Assembly: GCA_019925095.2 (NCBI GenBank)
Contig: CM034406.1
Location: forward strand, 10,481,388-10,545,387
DNA: 64,000 nt
Reading direction: 5' to 3'
From: Dendrolimus kikuchii
Taxonomy: Eukaryota > Arthropoda > Insecta > Lepidoptera > Lasiocampidae
Shown here: positions 32,201 to 41,496 of the stretch, piece after piece
Layout: every line of letters starts with the position of its first letter
Numbering within the stretch: the stretch's first letter is position 1
Made by a program: the position numbers and the translations under genes
Notes under the pieces: generated by a model
Seen by the model: the letters and a program-made list of their open reading frames with translations, nothing else
Told to the model about the DNA's origin: nothing
Databases searched by the model: none

Positions 32201-33187
32201 CAGCCGCAAGATAGTGACGGGCGATATCATGGCACTGAACTAGTCATGCTCTATGATTATAAGGTTAAATTTATTTTGGCTCATCTACACCTTTATTATA
32301 TTTTTTTATAATTGGTCAACAAACACACATTGTATATTCCCAAGCTTAACAAGTTGTTAACTTAATAGATTTTAAGACAAATAAAATTGAAAGGTCTGTT
32401 TGTGGTTTCAAAGTAAATGAAAATTGCTATTAATGTGACATATAATCTTAAATTATGTCTTATTGGGCCCAAAATAGCTAAAATTCAAATTCATTGAAAT
32501 GTAACAAAAACTTTCGGGATTAAAAAAAATAAATATAAAGCCAAGGTCCCGCACAAATTGTTACGAACTTAAGTATATTCCAAGTTGTATGTTCAGCATT
32601 TTTACTTTATATAAAACTAATTGTTAATCAATTATCAGATTGTCGATTTGCCTACACCTAGGGCAACATTGTGTGTTCGGTGATAAACCTTTAGCCTTTC
32701 TCTTTAAAAGGATCCCACGGAGCCACCATCCTCACAGAATAAAATGGCTAGCATAGCTAGCTTTAAATAATTAATATAGTATGTGTTGCAGATTAAAAAC
32801 GTATTTATTTTTGTGTAATAATACTGGCCACTTGATTATAATTAAAAGAAAATTGAGTTGGTTACGACAATGTGCTCTGCGGTTATGACTCGAAAATACA
32901 AAAAAAAAGTTTTTTAGAGTCCCATTTTAAATTTTATTAAAATTTTGGCTCGTTTAGATCTACACCATAATAGATTAAAAGTAACAAAATTCAAGAATAT
33001 ACACATTAATTTATGATTACAGGCGCAGGCTCCGGATGATTTATCAGTGAAACGAGGCGAATGGGTTTATGCGGATTTAACCCAACAGACTGTCGAGGGG
33101 TGGTTGTGGGCGCACGCACCCAAGTCACGGAGGTCCGGGTTCATTCCCACCGCGTACGCAAGGGCGCCTCACACTACGTCACTCTGA
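26239..33187 (+). CDS. Dlish: SH3-domain protein Dlish (vamana), complete
   Basis: Seven exons join in frame: 26239-26287, 27674-27867, 28489-28676, 30367-30533, 31143-31241, 32100-32263, 33023-33187. They encode 341 residues. The N-terminus MAFLCPVRIRRGKKKK is the conserved start I associate with this family. Three SH3 domains follow: about 60-115 (VVLHDFAPCVDDELE), 176-232 (VVLYTFTARDENDVDVERGE) and 276-335 (VMLYDYKAQAPDDLSVKRGE), each with the ALYDY-like and W/GFIP segments. Known in Drosophila: Dlish binds the myosin Dachs and the palmitoyltransferase Approximated and helps place Dachs at the cell cortex under Fat control, affecting Hippo signalling and planar polarity. The same role here is inferred from the ortholog call. 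Confidence 0.93.
27674..27867 (+). CDS. Dlish: Dlish exon 2: Ser-rich region and start of SH3-1
   Basis: The acceptor is AACTTTCAG and the donor GAG/GTATAC. It reads SSSGDSDKDLSRPGSGLSPG and ends inside SH3-1 at LHDFAPCVDDELE. Phase 1 to 0 is consistent with both neighbours. Confidence 0.93.
28489..28676 (+). CDS. Dlish: Dlish exon 3: rest of SH3-1
   Basis: The acceptor is AAATTTCAG and the donor CA/GTGAGT. It encodes VKRGQIVNVLYRENDWVYVI and GFIPHSYC, the binding-surface Trp and the Pro-Tyr of an SH3 fold, then a basic KKKLPRSRSP linker. Confidence 0.94.
28957..29727 (-). mobile_element. Internally deleted mariner element in Dlish intron 3
   Basis: Same family as the copy at 60100: ends GGTTAGGGAAAAAGTTTC (28960) and ACTTTTTCCCCAACCTA (29711-29727). 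Only about 770 bases. The minus strand encodes RLKQKVERKRPELINRRGLV, then HHDNARPHTSLAT and PYSPDLATSDFHLF (Ala-Thr in place of Ala-Pro). The N-terminal half of the transposase is missing. Confidence 0.9.
29122..29460 (-). pseudogene. Mariner transposase C-terminal fragment
   Basis: 112 codons opening with MYGGIGRALFIIDSELYCEQ and ending QNHLLQFFD at a premature stop; the usual ending (SNGI...NGTYI) is out of frame or lost. Confidence 0.85.
30073..30110. repeat. Perfect 17-bp hairpin in Dlish intron 3
   Basis: AATTAAGATTTAAAACC, loop GTAT, then the exact inverse. Confidence 0.9.
30367..30533 (+). CDS. Dlish: Dlish exon 4: linker and start of SH3-2
   Basis: The acceptor is CATTTTCCAG and the donor G/GTAAAA. 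It begins QLSVSDGVTNDGHSELGSEG and reaches SH3-2 at GRYVVLYTFTARDENDVDVE. Confidence 0.93.
31143..31241 (+). CDS. Dlish: Dlish exon 5: rest of SH3-2
   Basis: The acceptor is AAATTTCAG and the donor G/GTATGC. It encodes LNREDPDWYWIVRSDGQEGF and IPSGFVYP, closing the second SH3 domain. Confidence 0.93.
31370..31562 (-). mobile_element. Second tRNA-derived SINE family
   Basis: The minus strand has A-box-like TGGCATACTGGTTTAA and B-box GGGTTCAATCCC, then GGGTGTCTAGGATCGGCCCC. In Dlish intron 5. Shares its body with 1790-2060. Confidence 0.7.
31733..32027 (+). mobile_element. Repeat family A copy in Dlish intron 5
   Basis: Core from GTAGGAACAGAGAAAGTATG through TGGGCCGTCTGCCTGTCTAC and CATGCAATAAAAAA, ending about 70 bases before Dlish exon 6. 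Confidence 0.75.
32100..32263 (+). CDS. Dlish: Dlish exon 6: Asn/Thr-rich linker and start of SH3-3
   Basis: The acceptor is TTGTTGTAG and the donor AAG/GTTAAA (non-optimal). The linker is rich in Asn, Thr, Gln and Pro, then GTELVMLYDYK starts SH3-3. Confidence 0.91.
33023..33187 (+). CDS. Dlish: Dlish exon 7: rest of SH3-3 and stop
   Basis: It follows GATTACAG and reads AQAPDDLSVKRGEWVYADLT, then WLWAHAPKSRRSGFIPTAYA, ending at TGA. A second in-frame AG six bases on could give a two-residue-shorter form. The stop codon overlaps the first unit of a 33-base tandem repeat. Confidence 0.94.
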   Translation, partial: AQAPDDLSVKRGEWVYADLTQQTVEGWLWAHAPKSRRSGFIPTAYARAPHTTSL

Positions 33188-33298
33188 CATACGCACCACT
33201 CAATGTCATTGTCCAAGTACATACACGTCGCTCAATCTCATTGTCTAAGTGACATACATGTTGCTCAATGTCACTGTCAAACTGACATACGCATTCCG
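33186..33298 (+). repeat. Tandem 33-base repeat at the Dlish stop codon
   Basis: About 3.5 units start at 33186, 33219, 33251 and 33284, each opening (G)ACATACRC and containing CTCAATSTCAYTGTC. The array begins at the GA of the stop codon TGA and runs into the 3'UTR. Confidence 0.8.
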
Positions 33299-33317
33299 TA
33301 AATGCAGCTGAGAACAA

Positions 33318-33615
33318 GGTAAAAATACGTTTTACGGTTTAAGTGTGGCATTTTATTTGATATTTATTTTTATTTCGACGTCTGGGCCATTTTTCAATAG
33401 CCGTAATGTCAAGTGTCAATGAATGATGTTAAAGATATTAAACTTATTCATTTGAATTTTAATTGGGGGTAGGCTAAATAATAACTTTAATAACACTCAT
33501 TGACACTTGATATCTTTGTCTTCCTGATCACAGCTACTGAAAAGTGTGCGAAACGTCGGAATAATTAAAAAGAAATACATTACCGCGCTTAAAACCTTCA
33601 AAACGTAGTATTATT
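33318..33615 (+). mobile_element. Penelope-tail foldback repeat
   Basis: Right arm carries TGACACTTGATATCTTTGTC, the hairpin, GCGAAACGTCGG and AAAACGTAGTATTATT. Left arm (33318-33420) is its rough inverse (TTTCGACGTCTGGGCCA, GTCAAGTGTCAATGAA). Related to the tail at 9480-9607. Lies in the Dlish 3' flank. Confidence 0.7.
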
Positions 33616-34115
33616 GAGAAAAGTACTATCCTTACATGTAGAACGTGTGTCTTCAATTGGTGTTTTTGATTTCAATTATAATATGCTAATATCAGGCCGA
33701 TCAACCAAATGGAATCTATTTGGTTGTAAGGACAGGACAGTATTTAGTGATAATAAATGATTCAAGTTTATGTTTATATGGATCACTTTGGTTAATTCGT
33801 CCAAATTGCAAGACAGAATTTATCCGTCTAATATTGGTTTTAGTATCCTTGGTCATATTGGTTGTATTATGCAATCCTTCCTTATTTTAGTGTATATTTT
33901 AGAAATAAGAATAGTCCATAAGATTTAAAAATTCCAATATTTTTTTATAAATACCTACATGACTCAACATGTATAATATCCGTCCAAATCTGACTGACTG
34001 TACTTATGCTAATCTGTTTAATGTTTTTATACTTTTTTAGACATCTGTATGTAAAAATTTATTAATAAAAAATTCAAAATCTTTTTATGGAAATATTATT
34101 TAAAAACTTGAAATA

Positions 34116-34121
<6 letters not shown>

Positions 34122-34177
<56 letters not shown>
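34122..34177. repeat. AT microsatellite
   Basis: About 28 AT units directly at the 5' side of the RTE-like fragment 34180-34924. Confidence 0.92.
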
Positions 34178-34179
<2 letters not shown>

Positions 34180-34181
<2 letters not shown>

Positions 34182-34924
34182 TATTTGAATGCGAAGAAAA
34201 CAAAGGTTATGGTGTTTGAAAGAGAAGAAACCAGAACGAATGCAAGGATAATGGTCGATGATGTTATGCTAGAGCAAGTGAATGAGTTTGTATATCTTGG
34301 ATGTGCTTTTAGCAGGGATGGAAGGTACACCGCTGATATAGAAAGAAGAGTGAATTTGGGGAATAGTGTGAATGGAGCGTTAGGTAAACTTCTAGGCGCT
34401 AAGAACCTCAGCCAGAAGGCCTAGCTCGCCATACACAACGCGGTGCTGGTACCTACGCTTACGTATGGATGCGAGAGTTGGGTATGGAAGAGAGAGCATG
34501 AAAGTAGAGTAAACGCGGTCGAGATGCGAGCACTGCGCAAAATCTGCGGAGTGACGCTCGCGGACCGCGTTCGTAATACCGAAGTAAGAAAGAGAGTTGG
34601 TCTGAAAGAGTGTCGGGGTGAAGGTAAGGAAAGGAATGCTCCGGTGGTTCGGGCATGTGGAAAGAATGACTAAACAGATATACAATGCAAAAGTGGATGG
34701 ATGCAGAAGTCGTGGAAGGCCACGACACACCTTCCATGATCAAATTGATCGTGTACTAGCAGAAGGTGATGTCAGGAGCCTTAAGAACAGACGAGCTCGC
34801 ATGACAAGTCATGAATGTCAAAGAGGCAAGTGAGGTGTGTAAGAATAAGCCTAAATGGCACTCTGTTGTTCGTGCCTACCCCGCAAGGGAACTGGCGTGA
34901 AGTTATGTATGTATGTATGTATTT
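34180..34924 (+). mobile_element. RTE-like LINE 3' fragment, longest copy
   Basis: Encodes, with stops and shifts, the end of a reverse transcriptase polyprotein: NEFVYLGCAFSRDGRYTADI, then [45 protein letters not shown], ending in the 3' unit CTCTGTTGTTCGTGCCTACC and an ATGT tail. The left end abuts a 56-base AT microsatellite (34122-34177). Clade assignment (RTE-like) rests on the YLG and RWFGH motifs and the short tandem tail. Confidence 0.75.
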
Positions 34925-35797
34925 AAAAACTTCATCTCTGAGACCGGCTTGGATAAATGGCAGCAGGGATGAAAAAAATAGAAGATCGCTAAGAGTACTA
35001 AGCGGTTACACTACGCTGATTTTGGCATCCTTTATCTAATAATACATATAATAAGAAAAAAAGAATTGGAAAGTAGATCTGGTACAGAGGTTGAGGGTGA
35101 CCTAACACGCACTTACGTTCTTATCTTACTAACCGTTATTGGCCTTACTATCGGTTAAAATTTAACATAATTACAAGCTCTATACATCTTAATTGGTTAG
35201 GCATTGAATGAATATAAGTGTAGTAAATATAACAAAGGCTTATACATGATCATAATCGGTTCGACCTTGTTTACATGCATCTTCCCCAGACCACTGGAGC
35301 CCTGTATGTAAACACCTATAAAACAACGTATGTCTTTGAAGACCACGGACCATAAAAATGGCCCGAACTTTTGGAGGGCTTGCATGGGCCCATAGGAAGG
35401 CCAACACATAGAGGCCCCTTGACAAATTTAATGTAAATGTGGCTTGACACTGACCGGCGATTATCCCCGTCTACACCATATAACACTACACCCAAGGACA
35501 AGCCCCGGCCAGTGTAGGACTATTGTGGGAAATGAGAACAGAAAGTACCGGGCTATTGGGGTGAACTGCTAGTGGTCTAGGGGACTAGGGTCTGGGAATA
35601 TGGGGACTATGGCGTCTGCCCATCGCAATGTTCGGGGAACATGTAAAATGGGCAGACAGGGACTCACCACTCCCTGCATGGGCCCCAAAAAATGCCATAG
35701 AAGAAAGGGGCACCATGGCAACAAACTTAACATAATTATTATAATAAGGTGAGAAGTGGCAGAAGTATTGCAGTAAATATTGGCTACAAAAAACAAT
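34925..35797. other. Intergenic stretch between Dlish and mRpS15
   Basis: 35230-35730 is richer in GC than its surroundings and reads like old transposon sequence (open stretches on the minus strand, none recognised). The rest is AT-rich. The two genes converge on this stretch. Confidence 0.4.
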
Positions 35798-35816
35798 TTT
35801 ATTTCTACAATTTATT
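35798..35816 (-). terminator. Candidate poly(A) signals of mRpS15
   Basis: Two AATAAA hexamers on the minus strand (shown as TTTATT on +) lie 20-40 bases after the stop. Confidence 0.5.
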
Positions 35817-35837
35817 TTAACTCAATTTATCTGAAAC

Positions 35838-36147
35838 TTAATCTAAATCCAAAATAATATTTTTCCTCTTTTTCTTAGCATCCTCTTTAATTTTATCCTT
35901 AATCACCCATTCTTCAAGTTGTTTCTCTACTGTCTTGATGACCTGTTCACTGACCGTGATAGGTAATTTCAAATCCATTTGTTCGCTCCTAATGAATTTT
36001 AAATTTTCCAATTTCTGTTTTAGAAATGGCCCCTGTTGACTCTCAAGAAGGTTCTTATATTCGGCCAACTTTTTATTCCTTATATCTTCACAATACATCT
36101 CTGTTAGTTTTCGCAAGGACTCTTTGCGAGATAGCTTGTGGTAAGTT
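35838..36147 (-). CDS. mRpS15: mRpS15 exon 5: C-terminal extension and stop
   Basis: Acceptor ATTTACAG. Encodes TYHKLSRKESLRKLTEMYCE through KKRKNIILDLD and the stop. Charged and helical with coiled-coil character. Poly(A) signals lie just downstream on the minus strand (35811-35816 and 35798-35803). Confidence 0.94.
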
Positions 36148-39100
36148 CTGTAAATAAACAAATTAAACTGAACTTAGAATTTGTAAGACATAGTGGGTAC
36201 TGAGCTTAACCACTGAGTTAAATGCCTCATTCATTTAAATGACATGAATTGTCATAACGGCAGGGACTGTGCATTACTCAGATAGATTATTGAGACCTAT
36301 TATTAACTTTTATTTTAATGTAACTAAACAGATATACATTACAAAAGTGGATGGATGCAGAAGTCGTGGAAGGTCACGACACACCTTCCATGATCAAATT
36401 GATCGTGTACTAGCAGAAGGTGATGTCAGGAGCCTTAAGAACAGACGAGCGTGCATGACAAGAGCTATGAGTGTCAAAGAAGCAAGTGAGGTGTGTAAGA
36501 AAGAATAAGCCTGAATGGCGCTCTGTTGTTCGTGCCTACCCTGCAAGGAAACTGGCGTGAAGTTATGTATGTATGTATGTTACAATGTATGTAATGTATG
36601 TAATGTTACAAGCATCTAAATATTTTCAGAAATAAAGCAATCACGCGAGCTGAAAACTGCATTTATTCGTCGAAGACGCCAAAGAGGCAACAAATATTTG
36701 ACACACAAAATTATGTCACTTATGTGTGATATATGCCGTTTGGGGTTGTGTTCAACCCAACAACAAGACCTAATGTGTATATTTGTTACATTTAGATTGT
36801 AAATGAAAAAATGTGAAGAACCCTATCTATAAACTAGTAGAAACAACCCTTAGTAGGTTACAAATTGTGTGATATGGTAATGTACTTAATGTCTAGGCTG
36901 GCCTTAATTCCAGGGAACACATTCCCCTTGTCAGTGTATTGGAATCTTTCAAGTTGACATTACAAATGAGGTGCAGTTCAGGATTTATCTTGGAAGCAAG
37001 GCCAACCTGGCTGGGAATATTAAAGCAATACAATAAGTACTTCATCCTGCGGCAATGTGTCAGGTCTTTCCAATTTCAAATTATTTGAATGATGCTTATA
37101 TCCTCTTTCTATTGCTATACCACACCTCAAAAACTGAACATTGATTTTCACTGTCTTATTACTTACTCATTTGCATACTCAATGGCTCTTCAAAATGTGT
37201 CAGTGGCACAGATTAGGGATAAAATGACCTCCTAGCAAATGTTTCCCTATAGCATTATAATATGAGATTTTTGATGGTATCATGAAATTCTATTGAGTGA
37301 GCAGCATATTACTAATATTTTTGATGTTTGTAAATATCCATAAGTGGATGATAACAACTTTTCATCATGGCTGTCCAGATATAATAAAAAACTTTTCATC
37401 ATGGCTGTTCAGATATAATAAAAAACTTTTCATCATGGCTGTCCAGATATAATTAAAAAAAAACTAAAGGTAAAATTTGCATTTGAAAATAATAACTTAC
37501 TCTGGGTGAGACTTGTACTCAATGTTGAGTTGCTCCAAAAGCCATTCAAACTTCTTGTAATCATATTGCCGCAAGAATTTTAAAAGTTTCTTTCTCTTGT
37601 CTATTAATTCTTGAACCACTTGCTATATGAAACAGAACAAACAACTGAGATTTATTTTATAGTATTAATTAAAACAATTCTTTTTATTTAATTATGAAAT
37701 AAATCATTTTAATTCTTTTTTATTTATTATATGTTACACAAATATGTAAAAATATTACCTTCATCTTCACATTTCTGGGAAATTTCTCCATCATCTCTTG
37801 AAGACATCTTATACTGCCAGTAATACTTGCAACTAAAAAAAGTGAGTAGTTTTTATTCAGATTAAAATACAATTTCAGCTTGCCACAAGAACTCTGTTGT
37901 TTAGCATCAGTAGAAATGTATGATTTGTCTGAGGCCAAAACAAGAAAGTTATAAAAACTATGGAGTCCAATACTGCTATTACCATCTTGTTAAAATCAGC
38001 TACCACTACACTATCGTCATGATCATAGTTTTGCCTGATTTCAGTATTCTCAGTAATCAATAATCTTTATAAATATTTATAAACAAATATAAAATATATA
38101 CTCACAAAATAAATATTAAAAATTTTGGTAGCTTTTCAATATTCATTTCAGTTATCACCATTTTTGCTAATGGTAATACTAGTTTTTTTCTAGTATTATT
38201 GCATCGCAACAATATTGAGAAGATATTGTGGATTTAATAGAATATGAATTTTTGATCCTATTGCAATGTTATCATAGGTACTTTGAATGTCTTCATAACA
38301 CCAAGATATTGAAATAGCAAAACTGAGCCCCAGATTTGTGATTACATGCTCTAATATTGAACATTCAAACTTGAAAATTTAAATAAATCTGATAATGTGT
38401 AACTCAACAAATTTTATTAATATATTTGTTGGAGCACGCACGGGGGGAGACGCGCAGAGGTGGACGGGCCGCCCCACGACCAGGGCTGGGCCGCAGGCGG
38501 CGGCTGCCGTGGGATCGCGGAACACTCGCCCGCACGACGGCTAGTGCGACGGACGACCATAAATTGTATATTATAACTACCAATAAACCAGCATCTATCT
38601 ATACACCAATCTTTTCTATACAGTCCACAATAATTAAACCACCTCATCAGTGTGTCTGCTAGACAGGCATACTCTTCTACATATTCTTATTAAAAAAAGG
38701 CAAAACTGAGGACTGACTATCATGTTGAAAATTGCAATAATAAGTGAGGATTTAGTAGACAGCAAAAAATAAATGTAATAAATGTTTCTCTTACTTTTAG
38801 TTTCAGCTGTGGTTTCATCATACTTATGCCGTTTAACTCTATTTACAAGTTCCTGTTTGAATAAGATATGGTGTTCTTTTTTTCCAAGATATGCTACAGA
38901 AAATATCTTCTTGACTGACTCTGAGGCACTGAAACAACAATCATTCTAAATCTTTAAATTTTACTATAAATTATGGGCAATTCTTCTTGTTGTAGGGGGC
39001 AATTGTACAATGAGCATCATTGACCTGTAACTATTGCTTTTAAACTAGTGTTAGCTCATTCATGTTTGGCGACAATTAACTGATAGGCGCTTATTATTGT

Positions 39101-41270
39101 TACCAACAAAGTAGTTGAAACAGAAAGTTTCTTAAAAAGCTTTAATTTTTTTTTAAACATGGTCGCAGCCAATGGCACCTATGGTTGGATGTGGGAGAAT
39201 TACCATTATGCCAAATCTTATGTCCACTCTTAGTTATCAACAGATGTCAATACAATAAATGATGTTTTACTTAAAATTAGTTACTATGCAGGCATCTATA
39301 GCTAAACTAGAAAAGCCATAACTTTGGAGAGGAATCTTCATTTAAAATTTTAAAGTGTTGATATCAGTCAATAAACATAATGTTGATAAAGTCACACACT
39401 AATTTGTTATACTACAGGTTTAAAATCCAGCCTGTTATGCAGTTGTTGTGAACTAGTAATGAGTAGTACAAGTGTGACTGTGTGACAACATATTTATCTG
39501 GTACAAAATACATTTGTACTGATACAGGTCAAAATTTGAAAATGTAAGACTTCAAAATTTTTGTTGTGCTAGTAGGTAGTCACTTCTCAAAAGTAAGAGG
39601 AAGGACAGAATGAATCTTAGGCTACAACAATACAATAACGCCTCTATGACATTACAAAGAAGGACAACATGTCATGTCATAGTATGACTGCTAGTATTAT
39701 GAGGTGACCGAGGTCAATCACATCTGATTTTTGAAGAACAATTCCGAACTAGATGTTTCAACTATATCATATGTACATAAAAATTGTAAGGAATGGGTCA
39801 AATGAGGAAACAACACTCACCGACTCACTTGCCTCATGACTTCAAAGGTAGTACTACTATACAAAATGTCATATTATTCTTACAAACTCATTTTATAATC
39901 ATGTCCTACCCAACACTAGTTGTGACAATTTTTATAATCTCAAATACATTATCTTGTAGATGTAGGCGAAGAGTATGACCAGTGTACTGTAACTTTATTT
40001 CCCTTTTTGAAGATATATACCATTACAATACAATAAAATTTATACATAACCAATACAATTTCAGTTAGAATTGTTCAGATCCACATACTTTACCTTAGTA
40101 GTCACTGAATTTTAAGTAGTGGGGGCAGAGATGGCTGGGGGAGGAGTACTTAACCCTTCTGCACCCACTCCCCCTCCGCCCCCAACAATACATGTAGTTC
40201 TTGATATATTCATATCTTGCATTAATTCGTTTTATTATATTGTGGCGATGGTGACCCATCTGTTGTGGCACGCGCTGGCCACTACTGCGGCATGCTCGCT
40301 CGCCTCTCATACACTTTGGTCTAAAGTCTAACCTAAGTCACCATTCTAGTAACTGGTCGTGACTTTCGACTAACGCCCACAAACGAAACGAGTGTGCCAT
40401 ACCAGCGGTCAGTGAGTGACACAACTGTTTTGTAACCATCTGCAATATATAAGCAAATAAAAAACTATTTTCATATTTAAACATCAATAAACTAATTCAA
40501 AACTTGTTTACTAAACTCAAAAATAGTTTTAGTGTTTATATATTACTCATAAGTATATTCCTAGACCCAATTCGCACTTTGTTATCAACAAAAGTGTAAT
40601 AACCTTATTAACTAACATTTTTGTTTTTTCCATTATTAAATCAAAACTTGTTGGTGGATCCTAAAAACTGGTTTCCTGCCCCAAATAACAGGTCTAGTGG
40701 CTATATAAAAAGTGTATGTACTTACCTAAACTCAAATTACCCTTAATCTCATGCCACTCTGGGTCAAATCGCAGCCGTTTTTTCCACATTCTAAACTTCT
40801 ATCATCAAATCAAAACAATTTAAAGGAATTCAACCGAAAGTACCGCCATATACATACATACATACATAACTTTACGCCAGCTCCCCTGCGGGGTAGGCAC
40901 GAACAACAGAGTGCCATTTAGGCTTATTCTTACACACCTCACTTGCCTCTTTGACATTCATAACTCTTGTCATGCAAGCTCGTCTGTTCTTAAGGCTCCT
41001 GACATCACCTTCTGCTAGTACACGACCGCCATATACTATACTATAATAACTAGGACAAGATATCTATTTAGAAATTACTTACTCTTTAATCTCATCACTA
41101 AGAGCATGATATCTACCCAAAGTAGTTTCTGGTACTGGAGGCAGTCCTTCTAAATCACCAGACTTCTCAGGTTTATACGAAGGCACATACGGTGGTCGCA
41201 CCCATTTTATATTTACTGTATGCTTTATTCCACGTGTTTGGATTAATGTAGAAATAAAATGTCGCAGCAT
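35838..41270 (-). CDS. mRpS15: Mitochondrial ribosomal protein S15 (uS15m), complete
   Basis: Five exons on the minus strand, in gene order: 41270-41083, 38928-38795, 37832-37759, 37622-37501, 36147-35838. They total 828 bases, 275 residues. The N-terminus MLRHFISTLIQTRGIKHTVN is basic and hydroxyl-rich with no acid, like a mitochondrial import signal. The uS15 core spans about 107-175: IASITGSIRCLQEM, then LIDKRKKLLKFLRQYDYKKF, EWLLEQLNIEYKSHPE. A long charged C-terminal extension (SRKESLRKLTEMYCEDIRNK onward) is usual for the mitochondrial form. In Drosophila the ortholog is bonsai. Its role is to bind small-subunit rRNA in the mitochondrial ribosome. All phases agree and splice sites are canonical. 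Confidence 0.94.
36319..36590 (+). mobile_element. RTE-like LINE 3' end in mRpS15 intron 4
   Basis: Same family ([20 protein letters not shown] onward) with a tail of GTATGT units that spreads to about 36600. Opposite in orientation to mRpS15. Confidence 0.82.
37357..37458 (+). repeat. Three 34-base tandem units in mRpS15 intron 4
   Basis: ACTTTTCATCATGGCTGTCC AGATATAATAAAAA occurs at 37357, 37391 and 37425 with one or two changes. Confidence 0.9.
37501..37622 (-). CDS. mRpS15: mRpS15 exon 4: S15 core
   Basis: Acceptor TTCATATAG, donor GA/GTAAGT. Encodes LIDKRKKLLKFLRQYDYKKF and EQLNIEYKSHPE, the most conserved part of uS15. Confidence 0.95.
37759..37832 (-). CDS. mRpS15: mRpS15 exon 3: start of S15 fold
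   Basis: A 74-base exon, acceptor TTTTTTAG, donor AAG/GTAATA. Encodes IASITGSIRCLQEMMEKFPR, matching the uS15 helix with the G-S-I-x-x-L pattern. Confidence 0.94.
38405..38560. other. Isolated GC-rich island in mRpS15 intron 2
   Basis: About 110 bases (38435-38545) are strongly GC-rich in an AT-rich intron. On the minus strand they are followed by AATAAA inside the palindrome CAACAAAT...ATTTGTTG (38406-38432). No recognised protein in any frame. It could be the end of a retrocopied transcript or an unknown repeat. Confidence 0.5.
38795..38928 (-). CDS. mRpS15: mRpS15 exon 2
   Basis: Acceptor TTGTTTCAG, donor A/GTAAGAG. Encodes ASESVKKIFSVAYLGKKEHH and a basic stretch before the S15 core. 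Confidence 0.92.
38929..41082 (-). other. mRpS15 intron 1
   Basis: Apart from the RTE-like fragment 40850-41026, AT-rich. A C-rich run (CACTCCCCCTCCGCCCCCAA) lies at 40164-40183 and a GC-richer block at 40240-40330; neither was recognised. Confidence 0.5.
40850..41026 (-). mobile_element. RTE-like LINE 3' end in mRpS15 intron 1
   Basis: Same family, minus strand, with CATACATACATA tail on + and GCGGGGTAGGCACGAACAAC. It lies about 55 bases from mRpS15 exon 1. Confidence 0.82.
41083..41270 (-). CDS. mRpS15: mRpS15 exon 1 (start, import signal)
   Basis: Starts at ATG 41270-41268 and ends before the donor GA/GTAAGTAA. It encodes the presequence and WVRPPYVPSYKPEKSGDLEG. The R1-clade insertion begins only about 210 bases upstream of this start. 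Confidence 0.93.
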
Positions 41271-41496
41271 ATCGACTCAAGTTTAAATATTTATAATTTT
41301 AAACAATTAAACAAACTTCATATATAACCTCATTTTCGTGAAATTTCGTGACATAATTAATACTATTAATGTCAAAATAAATGTCAACTGTCATATTGCA
41401 GTTTATAAAAACAAACTATTGAGGTCTCGCCTGACCAAAAGGCGGACCCATAGATTACTTTTCGATTTCGTTGTGGCTTATCGAATTTTTTCCACT

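Larger units (their letters stand above)
26288..33022 (+). other. Dlish introns
   Basis: Introns 26288-27673, 27868-28488, 28677-30366, 30534-31142, 31242-32099 and 32264-33022. Outside the deleted mariner, SINE, family A copy and hairpin listed, nothing was recognised. 30700-30770 and 30800-30860 are a diverged direct repeat (TTTTAATGCAATCAAATAAG / CTTTAATGCAATGAAATAAG). Confidence 0.6.

Noticed and set aside
35197..35796. Minus-strand open frames between Dlish and mRpS15
   Set aside because: Overlapping frames without a recognised domain; probably old repeat.
37875..38060. Extra minus-strand exon in mRpS15 intron 2
   Set aside because: No consistent splice sites and exons 38795-38928 and 37759-37832 join correctly without it.
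38426..38662. ORFs over the GC-rich island as an mRpS15 alternative exon
   Set aside because: No family match, and the mRpS15 exons on both sides already join in phase.
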